Positions 36,801 through 50,165 of a stretch of 64,000 nucleotides of DNA are shown one piece after another. Under the pieces are notes generated by a model. It saw only the letters and a list, made by a program, of their open reading frames with translations. It was not told the DNA's origin and made no database searches. How positions within the stretch are numbered: position 1 is the first letter of the stretch; each line of letters begins with the position of its first letter. The position numbers were made by a program, and so were the translations under genes. The DNA is from Anarhynchus alexandrinus. Taxonomy: Eukaryota > Chordata > Aves > Charadriiformes > Charadriidae. The stretch is from assembly GCA_008711295.1 (NCBI GenBank), contig VUYV01000406.1, forward strand, positions 313,837 to 377,836, in the 5' to 3' direction.

Positions 36801-37439
36801 TAAAACTTGAATATAGACTTTTAAAACTTGCATATATTTTAGATTAATGGTACTTGGCTGCTCTGTAATGAAAGCTATGGTCAATAAATATCTCTAGGCA
36901 AGATAAGGATGATCTTTGATATACCCAACAACTAGGAAGAATAGAATACTGTTTGGGTTTGCATCAATTCATTTTTACTGTGCTCTTTGGCTAGTGCTCT
37001 GATCCCTGCTACACCAAGTGCCACAGGTGGTGGTATCTGAAATATCAAACTTCTCCGAATTTTTCCCAATTTTAACTGCAGTAATGAGATCAGCTTGTAT
37101 CCATCACGGTTTACTTCAGTGTCTTCAAAGTACTCCTTTTTAAACAGAGGCTGTCACAACTATAGCCAACTTGTAGCCTTTAATCAAAGTAGCTAGGAAA
37201 TATGCACGCATTTGCTTAATAACATTTGTTGCTAATGTTACATACTGAGGCACCATTTCATTACAGAATTAGCTATGTTACGTCAATGTACTATAGCAGT
37301 TGCTTCTGAAAATGATTGAATAAACTTTGGACCAGTCCTGTAGTACAGCACCAACCTCCAGATTAAGTGGGAACAACACTTCATCTGGTAGTGCAAATTC
37401 ATAGGAACTGGTCCAGTGGTTTGAAAATAAAGTATTTTT
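30816..37439. other. Intergenic; no gene recognised
   Basis: AT-rich gene desert. It contains a possible single zinc-finger fossil near 32,341-32,412, a TTA-rich microsatellite at 36,517-36,536 and ATGCAAAT octamers at 31,829 and 33,089. Open frames (for example 33,491-33,925, 144 codons) have no domain. Confidence 0.55.
32317..32412 (+). pseudogene. Possible fossil of a single C2H2 zinc finger
   Basis: In the frame starting at 32,341 the translation reads LHLDCNKCDKAFQMTVD, then SLNCHL and a TAG stop at 32,410. The spacing is C-X2-C-X3-F-X6-L-X2-H, one residue longer than the canonical F-X5-L, and the second His is absent. A frame shift just after the stop reads GCHPYV, in the place of the usual linker. 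It could be a decayed retrocopy fragment or chance; there is no second finger. Confidence 0.2.
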
Positions 37440-37890
37440 ATAAACCATTCATTATTTAATCAAGCCTATTTACCTTTGGATGATTATCTACTTATTTAAA
37501 TCTTGTTAATACAGTTATTTTTCTTCAAGCATTTATAGAAAAAAAATAGGTAAGCTATCTGGTTCCTGTAAATAATATATTAATTAAATTTTCTTCACAC
37601 AAAATAATTAATTCTGAACAGTAACACAGTATTATAAAATAATTCCTAATAAAACATGCTCCAAACATAATTCCAAAGCTCACATTATTTTTGAAACTTG
37701 TGCTGGCTTTTTGATAGATTATAATAAAGGCAAATTACTGTATGTTTTAATAACATAGTTGTCAAATAAAGCCATAATGCCCAACTGATGACGAACCATG
37801 ATGTATAATTCCCCATAAAAGCTAATTGACAATTGATTTTCTTAAGTACTGAAAGAATTCATCATGATTAACATTATTACAATAAAATCC
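37440..37890. promoter_or_regulatory. Candidate conserved non-coding element
   Basis: Very AT-rich, without CpG-rich or repeat character, and dense in motifs such as TTAATTAAAT, ATAATTAATT and GCTAATTGACAATTGATT. This is the look of vertebrate developmental enhancers. The call rests on composition only. Confidence 0.25.
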
Positions 37891-40800
37891 AAAGGAATTA
37901 GAAAAGATTTATCTCTAATTGAGCATTTCTGCAAATATTAGACCTACTGAAAAGAATAACAAAGTAGGTTAGAAACAGCATCCTCTTCCCTTGTTCATAG
38001 ACAGAATATGAATTACGAGGATGTAACCAAGGGGCCTGGTGCTTTTTTGTAGGTGCACCACAGTTTGTATACACAGAAGCAGCATGGCTCATTGTTCTTA
38101 GTACAACATGCTCAGCTCTGGGATCATCATCTCACTCTTTGCAAATCCTCAACTGGATTTGCTGTCATAAAGAAGATTTGGGAAAAAAAGAGGAAGAAAA
38201 CAGTAACGTTATGGAAAATAAGAAAATGAAATGAACAGTGGTTATGCAGTTAATTTTTAAAGGTAGTTGATGTGACAGCCTCAGCTGCCCTCTAAGCGCA
38301 GTGGGTGGATTTCATGCTGGAGGGCAGCCGACAAGGAGGGTCACAGTTCCTTGCTGCTCCGCTTCAGCCCCATGCAGGAGGCACGTGGCCTCAGGGGCTT
38401 GGAAAGAAGCTGTGGAGCTGTGCTGGAAGCAAGCGTGCCAGTACACAGAACGAAGGAAGGTAATATGAAATGGAAGCTAATGAGGGAGACAGGCAAAGAC
38501 CCCCAGTGCCCTGAAAACTGGATAAGTGGAGCAATAAATTTTTCCGTGGCATATTAAATACAAACCAGGAAAGCCAGTGAGTATGATTATTATGTATCAG
38601 CTTGTCTAAGGAACTTTAAGCAGTAATTAAAATAAAAAGACGTTTCCCTGCCCTGGAGAATTTTTGGTGTGCAGCTACCCAATGTCATGGTGACAGGCGA
38701 CTCATGTCTTTTGCTAAACTTCAGTAGGGTTCTCATGGGAAACTTTAAATTGTCACTGTGGGATATGTCAGAAGGTACAAGTGACACAGAGTAGAACATA
38801 GCAAAAAGGTGAAAGGCTATTGCTGTAGGAGCACATGGCAATTTAAATTAGTTATGCACGCTCAAGAGCACTCTGTACAGCCCAGAGAACTTGCAGCCCA
38901 AGGGCAGGAGGATACTAGGCTGGCTTTTAAGCTGCTTTACCTTCTTTTTAATGCTTCAATACTAGAGGAGCTGCCAGTGTCATTTGGACAGCCCCTCTTC
39001 TATTCAAAATATTCAGATCTTCCCTGGTATTTAAGTACAAATCTTTCACTTCACACTTTTTACAGCCTGCATTTCATTCCCAGCTATTGCAACATCAACT
39101 TCTTTTCTACAGTACCAGATTTTTTCCTTTTTTTATTAAAACTAAACAAGAAAGGATGTTGCTTATATTACTAAAAAGATTAAAAAAAAGGCAAATGGGA
39201 TTGTTCCTGTGCTTTAATGAGACCATAGAAATAGTAAGCTGAGTCATATAAACCAGAGCAATTTTGAGAGATGTCTCAGTTCAGTACAACTATATAAAGT
39301 TAAAGAGGAATATAAAAGTCAGGTAACAGTCTCTACCTAATTAATCCATCTGCATTTACCATGGTTTTACCATACACAAACAAGTAAACTACAGTTTTAA
39401 AATTACATTTGTTCTCCTTGCACCCAGAAACAATGATATCAGTTTAACAGAATATAAAGCACTAAGATTTTTTTCATGATTTTCGTACCTAACACATTGG
39501 GAAGCAGCCTAACCCTGCAGAGAAGGTCTAGGAAATTCTGTGATTTGTGTACACCCAGCTCATCTGGACTAAATAACAGAAATGGTTTCACTAGAAAAAA
39601 ACCACTATTCCCAGCCCACAATTTTCTTCCCCATTAATTTCAAAACTGCTATGGAATTATTGATGACTTCCTCAACAATTAGTAGGAATGAATAGATATT
39701 TGGATTTAATATCCAGCTTCCAGGTGGCAACTAAGAATTTAGCACCTACCTTTGTGTAACTCAGTTGACTCTGGCAATGCCTAATCTGCTCCCTGATGGC
39801 TTTACCCTTTCCCTCATTTAGTCTGGTCACATACCACTGTAAAAGTGCTCTTCTTGGGCCCATCCCATCATCCTTCCTATTCAAGTCTGCTGCTGATTTT
39901 TTTTCCCCTCCCTTATGAAGAGAACTCCCGATCTCATCTCAAAGGGCTTACAGAATTTTCTTTCTCTATTTGAGCTTTCATCTCCCTTCACTCCTATCAT
40001 CATGCATTCCCTTCCAGTTCCCGTTTCTCTGCTGCCTCCTTAGGGCTGTATCACAGAGCTCCAGATAACATACAGCCTGTGACAGAGCAGGAAGGGGAGA
40101 GCTGGCAAGACCATATTTCAGGAGCTTTGGTTTATTCCTGGATTTTTGTTTGAAACAAGTGGTTTTTCATCAACATGGGAAATTACACATGAACATAGCG
40201 GTGTTTACAAATTCCTAAAGATATGGAGGCTCATCTGGTGGGGAATCCAATGCTTCTAAACTGCTAGATATCAAGCTGGGAGTGTAAGATGTCTGGAAGC
40301 CTCATACTAGAAAGCCACATTCCGCAAGGAACTGGCTTAAGCTGCAAATATTAAGGCATCCATCATCACAAAGCTATGAGCCTTGAATCCAAACCTGGAG
40401 TTGTAATTTGCTTCCCAGTGCAATGGTTTAGGTTTCCTGGCTCCCCATGAGATCCAGCAGATTGCACTGGTGCACAGAACTAATTCAAGCTGGTCAGAGC
40501 CTAGAAGCTGTATTCTACATTATTATGTACAAACACACCAGTCAGTAAATTATATATGTATATGAAACAAACAAAAACCTTAACCAACTCTGTTAAAAAA
40601 AAACAAACAACCAAACAGATAAAATAACTTAAAGAATAGTTTTGTTGAATAATTGAAATCTCAGTATGCAATTTTGAGATAATAGGCTAAAATGTAACAG
40701 CACACCATTGCCTGTTCAAAAGCCAGTCTGATAGGAATGCAAAACTGACAATAACACAAACGCCTAATAATCTGTTTATTGTCCAATATTCTATAATGAA

Positions 40801-41809
40801 CAGTTAGAATGGTCAGATCCTTTGGAAAATGGTATAGAGCTTTGTATAACACTTTAACTGTAAAACCATAATCCTACTTACTGTTTCCATAAAACAAGAA
40901 CATGAGAGCATTTGCTTAAATGGAAAGCCACGTGTATTGTGAGCTATGCATATGTGGATAATGACAGACACACTTATAGACTTCCTCTCCCTGATCAGGG
41001 AACCTGTCTTCGCTACGAAAAGTACTAAATAATCCACATTGGTTTCTCTTCTTCACGTGTACTTTTGCATCTGTCACCATACCTGAGGAAAATGATCCCC
41101 GGTTTAAATCTATGGTTTATGACAACTACTGGGAAATGCTTAAAAAATAAAGCAAAACCAAAACACACCACAGTATAGGAATTGCTTGTGGATGTCACTG
41201 TCCGAAAAGAGTAGTGAAGGGAGCAATTTATGAAGTTTAGTTAAAAGGAAGCCAAACACTGAAGACGACTTCCATCCACATAGAATAATATTAGCTATTT
41301 AATACTACCAGTCCTCATATTTCCAATGAATTACCAGACAAAACTGGGAGAACAGGGTTTTTCTTTATTTATATGAAAAGGAGAATGTCCACTAAATAGC
41401 TTGCTTGGGTAGCCTTTCTGCATGCCTTTATTGGAATCAACGCATTGATCTTGCAAGAAGTACAGTGTGATTATCCATGGAATATCCATGGAATATCCCA
41501 GATATACATTAAGTTGGGTGCCAACTATAGTTTGTGGGTATGTGCATGTGTCTGTCTATGCACATGCATACATACAGTTAGAAAAGTGAGTGATTTAACA
41601 TGAGCACTAGTTGTGTTACTCTCATACTGAGGGGTAAATATGTGTGCAAATAGGAATTTCTAGTTTGAGGACATAGTTGCGTATTTTCACAAGAGGATCG
41701 CTACCCTGTTGAAAAAAAAAAGATCAGACCCGCTATGTCACATGAATCACACGTGACAGTCTGCACTCGTGCTTCCACAATTTCGATTGTTTTCATTGTT
41801 CCCTGTAGG
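37891..41809. other. Intergenic; nothing recognised
   Basis: No gene is seen. A GC-richer patch at 38,280-38,450 stands out from its AT-rich surroundings but carries no long frame. Low-complexity A/C stretches lie near 40,566-40,615. GGAATATCCAT occurs as a short direct repeat near 41,475-41,500. Confidence 0.55.
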
Positions 41810-42420
41810 CTTTTTTCTGGCTATAATTAGAGTTAATCACATTTCAAAGTACCAAGATAATTATCTCCATGTCAAATTAGCTATTTTCAAATGAAAGACT
41901 ATTTCTGCTTAATTTTTCCCATCTTGAAAGCAAAGCAGTGATCCCCAGATCTTTTATGTCATTTCTTTATGAACATCAGGTTACGATAAGCTACTTTCTG
42001 AACCACTGCTTGAATGCAATTTATTTTACATAGCTTTGCATAATAAAATGGCATTTTAGATAACTTATTCAAAGGGCAGATACTAATTCTCTGAAGACTT
42101 CATTAAATCACTCTTTTCATGTTAAATTAATGTGCCAAGTCAATTTTGGAATAAACAAACCAAGATATTTAATTGCTTTGTGATAAATATGTACTACTTC
42201 GTTAGAATTTTATCATGCAGCTTTACATTTTAAACTCCATATATTTCTATGTGTCTCAAGAGATTTAAATTTACATGTATTTACTAGTACACACAATAAA
42301 ATGCATTTAATAAACTGGTAACTCCATGTGCAATGTCATTTTCTCTTTAATAATTATTTTGTATCCTGAATACACGAATATGTATTCCTGAATCCTGAAA
42401 TGTGAATAAATGACAAAAGG
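41810..42420. promoter_or_regulatory. Candidate conserved non-coding element
   Basis: The stretch has dense homeodomain, SOX and octamer-like words (CTATAATTAGAGTTAATCACATTTC, GATAATTATC, CAAATTAGCTATTTTC, TTTAATTGCTTTGTGATAAAT) and no transposon signature. Conservation is an inference from composition. Confidence 0.25.
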
Positions 42421-45400
42421 CATTTTCTCAGAAGAAGTCAGCTCTAAATAAATTTACAGAGAAAAACTGAAGGACAATGATCAGCTTTCACAAACAGGAA
42501 CTAACGTTACAAAATGCAACTGCACAAGAGCAAGACAGCAAAGGTCAGAACTGAAACCAGACTTACTTTACCTCCGATTTCACAAGATCGCTCCCCTCTT
42601 TTTCTCGCTTAAGTAAATGTAGAGGTGTGCTCCAAAACTGCATGATGTAAAGTACAGTTAGTTGGAAACTAGCTCAACTGATTTTTGAGTTTGAGTTCCA
42701 GAAAATGGTCTAAGTACATGCAGTCAAATCACAACGTTACACAACCCCTGCTCCCGGTTTTAAAGTCCTAAGATGCTCCATGTGGTTATTTCATGAGTGA
42801 TCCTGCAAGTGCTCCTTTCAACCTTTAAAACTGGGTAAACAAAAATGCAACCTACTAAATCTGTGGTTAGAAAGATAAGTAAGCACTGCTAAAGAGTAAT
42901 TAATGCAGCATCTTTAATAAGAGGGGGATTTCAATGAGCTTTACTGGTACAAAATAAGCCAGCAGTCCAGCAATAATTATTTACTAACACTCTTAACAAG
43001 GAGAAAGATCTGACTTGAGATTTTAGAGCCAAAAGGTACCTTTGACAACCATCAGTAATTATTATTATTGCTGTAACAATATGGTTGGTTGCATATTTTA
43101 CTTTATTTCTTGGTAATATTTCATATTACTTTTAAAGGATACAAAAATCCATCGCAATACTAATACTTCACACTGATTTATGCAAGCATAATGTTGGAAT
43201 TAGTGCTCTTTGATGCTTTCTTCTGATAGGGTTGTAAAACATTCTTGGGAGTTATTTCGTTTTTTTAATATCTTTTCAAGAAAATTATACCCAGCTATAA
43301 TAAATTATTTCATTTCTTCAGTTACCAATGAATAACAATCTTCTCATTTAGGGTAGCTTTTCAGCATGTACTACAAACTGGGGAAAGAACACCCAAGCTG
43401 AACTGTCATATGAATACTGATAGCACCTTTTTAACTAGAAAATTATTTCACAGTTTTTTAGCTGAAATGTTTCTAGTGAAATCTCTATAGAGAACTAGGG
43501 TGATACCTGCTTATATTTATGGAATTATTTTTCTGTCTGGAAAACAAAGGATGCTGATCAGTTGCTGAATTGATTCTTAGAAGATATAGGGTGTAGGAGA
43601 GCTTCCCTTCCTTGTGTATCCATACTCATGCAGCTGATCTTGCTGCAGTCTCTTTTACGAGTTTGAGCAGCTCCAGCCCAGGTGGGGACACAAGGGTACA
43701 ATGCACCCCATCAGGACCACATGGAGGAAGGAGCCAGAATCTCATCATCCTCCCGAGATTTATGTTGCTGTTGTTCTCCTGCAGTCTACCAGCTTCTTAG
43801 CAGCAAATGTGGTACTACACCTGTCCATTTTACTTTGCTTTTCTGTGTGACATTCATTGTGCTCTAAGGATGTTTACCTCAGCAACACACACAAGGAACA
43901 CCTACTTGATGGATCACAAGCATACTTAAGCATGATCTACATGCCGATCTGCTCTGTTCTGGTGGTTTTGGGTGTATTAAAAAGAGCAATGAGTTTCATG
44001 ACTACTTACCAAACTACATCAATAGAAGAAAGCACTTGCTCTAAGTTGCATTCATGAAAGTTCAGTGAACTTTGTTAAAGGGCAGGAAAAGCACAGAGAC
44101 AAAACATTTTATACTTCTTAATAGGATAAACAAAAAAGTAAGTTTTTAAGCTCTTTCAGGACAAATATAGTCAGCATTATGATAGATAGCAATTACCTAT
44201 GAGAAAAAATAAAAACATGCTTAATTTTAAGCACAGACTTAAGCCTCTTTAAATCCAAGAGTACTAGAGTTCACCAAATTCAAACAGTGAGTAAACTAAC
44301 AATTCAGACAATCTAAACATAACTGAAAGTGAAGAACCTGCCCAAGTGCTTCATTGACTCAGGCTGAAATAACGTGTATGGGGAGCTCACAACTGATATC
44401 AATTTGGATTTTTACACATATATTAGTACTTCTACAAAAGTAAACTAGTATTTGTCAAAATATGTCTTTTCCAGTGGCAGAAAAGTATGCATGCATGTTC
44501 AAAATTTGGGGATTGTGTGAAAAAGCAAAACCAGCTTGTTCTCCGTCCTCCACACACTAAAGCAAACCGAGTGCACTCTGTACACCTATGGGAGCACAGC
44601 ATATTCAGGTAAGTCCTCAAAGGGCAAGTCCCTGGTCCATTTTCAATGGTTTAAAATTCTCTTCTCATGATTATAAAAAGTCATTATTTATCTGAATGAA
44701 GAGGAAGAAGGAAGAGTAGACGGTCAAAGCAAGAGCACAAAGTATACATGCTAATACGTGACCAGGTCCTGAATAGCATCCAATTGTGAACACCAGCATT
44801 TCTCAATGGGATGAAAATTTGATGATAGGTTGCATGTGCAATTGAGCAACACAAAAACCTTATTCTCAGCTGAACTAAGGGCCAAGGCTGCACTTCTGAA
44901 AATAATTATTTTTTTGGAATACACAATTTTGAGGGTCATTGCCCATAGATTGCTGAAAATGCTTTCTCTGGGAATCTAGACGTATTTGTTTGGCTATGAG
45001 TTTCTATTTCACAGTGCAAGATAAGGCCTATTTGCTGCTATTGCCCATCACAATGCAATCAGCTTCTGTTATTATCATCGGCTTATTCATTCTTCTGTAG
45101 CATACTGTGCTGTGCTCAAGTTCAATCAGAAGAGATTTATTGTAGGAATGACTTGTTTGTTGATTTGTTTGCTTCCCCTCCTCCCAGACATCACATACAG
45201 AGCGGTATGTAGGTGAGCTACAACATTTTAATGGTTTCCTAATCCTAAATTGTAGCTTCTGGAAAAGTCTTTAAACTGATGCCCAACTATAGCATCTAAT
45301 TTTTTTTTGCAGGGTAGGATTAACATCTAGCATCTTCTGCCTCTTCACATTAACAGAAATTGTTTCGATGCAGGGTAAACAAAGTAAGAAAATGAGGGCA

Positions 45401-45829
45401 CTGCTGCCTACATTTGGGAAACACTGCCAAAGGCAGCTGGCCAGGGCCAAAGAGAAACTCAATTGTCCTGCAAGCAGTCATCCTGTGGAGAAGGTTAGCT
45501 GTAACATAGCCTGGCAGAGCACGCTATGATCTTAGCATAAGTGGAATTTTCTCCTGTAAGTTTTATAAAGCTGTAAACCTTCTTTCCTATATTTACAGCT
45601 ACCCAGGCACTTTTTCCTATTACCAGAACCACTTCAGGGGTTTGCTAATGCATTGGAAGCACCTTTCTGATAAGCCAACATAAATAGGTACAGCAATAAA
45701 TCAATAAGCATTATGCTACTCCATGATGTGGAAGGAGATGGTTTCATTATGTTGATTAAAAAAAAATGAAAAAACAATGCACATTCTAATACTATATGAA
45801 GGCGCATTTCTACATACAGAGAATCTGAG
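42421..45829. other. Intergenic; nothing recognised
   Basis: AT-rich sequence with no gene or transposon I can identify. Short frames around 43,612-44,057 overlap in several frames and look like chance. Confidence 0.55.
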
Positions 45830-46140
45830 GTATATTATACCTTGATAGGAGAGGAAAATAATTACAGGATTTGCTCGTTCACTGAAAGCAATCAGTTATC
45901 ACATGACAACTGTCAGGATAGGCTTATTAGAGAGGGTTGCATTAGAAGACAATATGCCTCATGAGGAAGATGGAGGCATTATTAAAACATAATGCACATG
46001 CAGAGTGATGCATACATTACACAGTGACAAGCTAATGCTTCCCAGGAAAATATATTATTTTGAACAGAGCTTTAATTATTTGATTTCTTTGTTCAAGCGT
46101 GCAAAGCTCTAGCCAAGAAAGTATCTCCTTCCATATCAGT
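45830..46140. promoter_or_regulatory. Candidate conserved non-coding element
   Basis: Composition and motif mix (AAAATAATTACAGG, CACATGACAACTGTCAGG, CTTTAATTATTTGATTTCTTTG) suggest an enhancer-like element. No repeat or coding signal is visible. Confidence 0.25.
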
Positions 46141-47689
46141 TTAAATCGCACCTATCTCCTGTCTACGTGGTAGCTCCTACTTAACACTCTATTGCCACCA
46201 GAAAAATAAAAACTAACTCCATTAACAAAAAAATTAATTGCATTAACAGATGTTTTGTTTTTAAATTTCTATAGCAAAATGAAAATGATGCTTGAAAAGT
46301 TGGACCAACCTGTTAATGATCCTACCTTTTATTATTTATTTAGTATACTTGTTCAATAAAATTGGCCTTTTCCGTTAATTAATCACATTTTATACTTTAT
46401 TGCCATTGCATAAAATCCAAAAGTCACAACAGGGAATACCTTACTGAGCCATAACACACTTCCTAGATGACTGAAAGCACTTAGTTTCACCTCAAACATC
46501 ACAGTGCTCTAGAGAAGAATAATATGATGGTGATTATCAATACTAACAATCACTTCGTATTGTGCTTTTACATTGACAGTCTCCCAGTGACTCCCACCAG
46601 CTCTGGATCCAACTCACCGTACCCTGTAAATCAACCTTTACTGGCAGCTTGTCCCCCTGTAGAGCTCCTCTGCATGGAGAGGAGCATCCAGTGTCCTGTG
46701 CTGCCAAGGCAGCTTTTCTCCAGTATTGGGGACAGAAGCTAGATTTTGGCAAGACGCAGCACCAGAGTGAGGCCTCAGCTCAGTTCCAGAGTCCTTAACC
46801 TTGAGTAAATGAAATTTTAGGGGAAGATAACACTGTCCCACAGGCTTTGTGCCTGATTCAACCAAACTGAACACTGAAATGCAGAAATAAACCTAATGCA
46901 AGGTGTTCTTGCCAGCCCCACAGAATACGTGATGTCCAGAAAGGGTTTCCGAAACACTGCAGAAGGCTATTCCAAACTAACACATTGGCATGAAAGGAAG
47001 CAGTAAGAGACAAAGGGTGGAGAACATTATCCAGTTTTTGTTTAAGATGCCTAAGTCCCAAGGACACAAAACCCCACTCTGCCTAAGTCACAGAGATACT
47101 CAAAGTAGTTCAGCGTGAGCTGTAACACGTAAACAAGCTTTACAGGACAGCACCATAGGCTTGTAGTAGCCCATCCCATCTCATCTCACTACTGCAACTC
47201 CTTTATTTTCATTACCCAAAACACAGTGCTTCCAGGACCTTTCCTTCTCTATTGCTTCTTTCTACACCAAAATCTGGGCACTAGCAACATTTCTCTTTGT
47301 AATAGTCTCTCCATTTGGGACAGTTAACCAAAACCTTATAGAATCTTGGGTTGTTTGTTTTTTTCTCCCCCCTTCCCAGATTCTGTATTTCCTTTGGCTG
47401 TAGCACATGTGAGTTTTCCTACTCATTGGCACACCACTCCTTTTTACAGCCTCCCACATCTGCCGCTCGGTCTTCTAAATGAAGAGCCTGCTTCCCATCA
47501 CATCTCCCTCTATTCCTTTCACCTGCCCACAAATACTGTAGATGTTTGGACAAGTGCAAGAAAACTGCATTTTCCCAGTGACATCATTAGTGTATGGGCT
47601 GACTGGGAGACGTGTCAGAAGTAAAGGAAGGGAAATAATTTCAGTCAAATTGTTAGGATTTGGTTTTGGTTAAAAAGAGAACCTCTGAA
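46141..47689. other. Intergenic; nothing recognised
   Basis: AT-rich with a GC-richer patch at 46,560-46,790. The frames there (72-78 codons on both strands) overlap each other and have no domain. Confidence 0.55.
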
Positions 47690-47990
47690 AACGCCTATAT
47701 CAATTATAATTTAATCTCCTTTGCAATCACTTAAAATTTTATTCAATTAAGGTAGTTTTTGCAATATGCCTCAAAAAATTTCCTACGTGCAAAATTTCCC
47801 TCCATTTATGTTCCCTCATTCTAAATGCTGCTGCTCTATTGATTACTATAATTCAGCTCTAATTGCACTTTTACAAAGCAGAATGAATAGATTACAGTTG
47901 AGCTAGGAGGAAGCCAAACATCAATTATTAATATAACAGAGCTGGCCTTTACCACGTCTGTATTATTTACCTTGGGGAGTTTAGGAACCT
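47690..47990. promoter_or_regulatory. Candidate conserved non-coding element
   Basis: Contains ATCAATTATAATTTAATC, TATTCAATTAAGG and ATCAATTATTAATATAAC within 300 bases, with no repeat or coding signal. Inferred from composition only. Confidence 0.25.
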
Positions 47991-50065
47991 GCTGAATAAT
48001 ATTTATTCTCGTAAATTAACCACTTCAAAATATTTGTTTCCATTAAGAAAAGCAACCAGACTAATAAAATACACTTTCAGCAAATGCAAACAAGCCCTCA
48101 GTGTCTGTAATGATATGTGAAAACCCAACACACTTTCTCAGAAGGAGGCAGCCTTGGTATTTCAGAAAGCAGCCTATATATTCTTCACCAAGAATAAACA
48201 CAGCTGGTTGATCTCCAGATTAGCTTGCAGCATGGGGTCTTTGGTTACTGTTTCAGTCATTTTTATTATTGCTAGGCTATTTTAGCCTCGACAGGGATCC
48301 AAAAAGTGGACTGTTTCAATAAAGAGAAAAAGCTAGTGGTAAAACTGGTATTTCCTCAGTGCAATTTTTTGTATTTACAAGGCAATTACCCTAAGCCCTG
48401 TTTCCCAGCTGCATTTTGGCCAGCACAGTGGCCCTAACTGCCCTCATCCCATATTGCTGGCTCCCTCCTTGGTTCCATTTCTTGCCCGTGCATCTTCTGC
48501 TTCTTTGCTCCAGCAATTTGCATTTCCATTGACAGCAGTTAATACTGACACAGTTTATTCTCTAACCTTATGGCCTATGGCTCTGGCTGATGATTTGGCT
48601 ATATTGATTTTTATTTTTAAAATAGATATATATTGCTAAGCAGGGAAAAATTTAAGTTATTCCTCTGACCTTTGTCTTTTCTCTTTGGATACTTCACCTG
48701 CCCAAAGAATAGAGTCATCCCTTTTCTACCACTAGTTCGGTCACTGAAAACGAGCAGAATGATCTGGCTTGGTGCAGGAGCCTGCCTGGCCAAAGCACTG
48801 GGGCTGGCAGCTTGCCACCACATGCACAGACCCATCAAGAATTTCATCTTAGGAGTGAATTTCAGAATTGTCCACAGGCAGACAGTATCAACCACAATTT
48901 CCCTTCAGTATTTAACTGCTACTTTGAAGGCAGCTCACACGGTGCATAGATTCTGTGGTTGTTCTATAGGTAGAGGCAATTCCTCCAGTGAATACTATGC
49001 TTAAAAGCTATTGTTTCTCAAATAAAAATATTCACCAAAGCTAATTCTGTAAATTTCCACTGTATCATAATCAGGAGCTCACTGTACAATAATTAATTAG
49101 TTAGCCATTTGCAGCTAGGGCTGGAGGCATTCATCATCTTTCCAAAAGCATGCATATCACCATCTGTAACATCCACTCAGTATTTTGGCTCTGAATAAGA
49201 TAAAACATTTAACACATTGGCTGCTAAAAGTTAGTAGATTTGTTACAGAACCATAAAATGTGAATTCTGTTGTGCTGCTCCATTGAGAGTACAACCCCAG
49301 CATTTGCCACTATGGTATAGTCTCTCATCAAAGAGCCTGGAGGAAATCCAATGAAATCTGTGCAGAATATTCAACTGCTATTCAACTGCAAGAGTGTTAA
49401 TCCAGCTCTTTTCTTTACCTGATTAGGGGAAATCAGCCCTTTCTACCCATTAGGCATCTTTTATCTGCTCCTGAAATATGTATGTTTCTATTTCTTTTCA
49501 ATTCTTTGGAAATAATATCAGTGTGGTAGCAGTCTAGTAACTGTGTACCTGTGATAAAAACTTAGGGCTAGATCATACTTAAGAAAGAAAATAAGATGTT
49601 CTTCCTCCTTTGATTCACCCAGGAACTGATTGGAAACCCTCTGAGCAACACAATCCTTGTATATGAGGAATCTCATCAAAGCAGAGCAAGGAAGACTGAT
49701 AGCACTGGCTTGATTAGATCCCTCTCCCCAGACATGCTGTCCTGCCGAGGGTTTCTGGCACCTCCAAGCCTTCCAGTTCTCGCCTCCAATGTCTTGATTG
49801 CCAGGAGCCCACAGGCCATCTGCACACACCCCCACCCTTCCCCCATCTTTAAATGTGTTACAGACAGATTCCTGGAGCTGAAGATTCCTTACCTCATTTC
49901 AGACTTAGAGCTTTCCAGAATATAATCCCTATTGTGCAGATAAAACTGTGGTCCTTGTTCCTTGGGTGTGTAATTTTGAATTTGGCAGTGCTGAAGCCCA
50001 AGGGAACTGGCCTAACCAGCGAGCAGCATCAGCAAGTGCTCTGTCCTCGATACCTTGATCTTGGG
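47991..50065. other. Intergenic; nothing recognised
   Basis: No gene is recognised. Frames at 48,672-49,004 (plus, 110 codons) and 49,518-49,835 (minus, 105 codons) lack domains and splice context. Confidence 0.55.
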
Positions 50066-50165
50066 TCATAGAATCATAGAATGGTTTAGGTTGGAAAGGA
50101 CCTTGAAGATCATCGAGGTCCAACCCCCCTGCCATAGGCAGGACCCCCCTGCTGTAGGTCACTCG
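50066..50165 (-). mobile_element. CR1 LINE, short 3'-end fragment, little diverged (minus strand)
   Basis: The plus strand reads TCATAGAATCATAGAATGGTTTAGGTTGGAAAGGACCTTGAAGATCATCGAGGTCCAACCCCCCTGCC, the reverse complement of the CR1 3' end including the terminal ATTCTATG repeats. It is close to the consensus as I remember it. A CCCCCCTGC.(A/G)TAGG unit is then repeated (50,124-50,158). It is a short 5'-truncated insertion. Confidence 0.9.
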
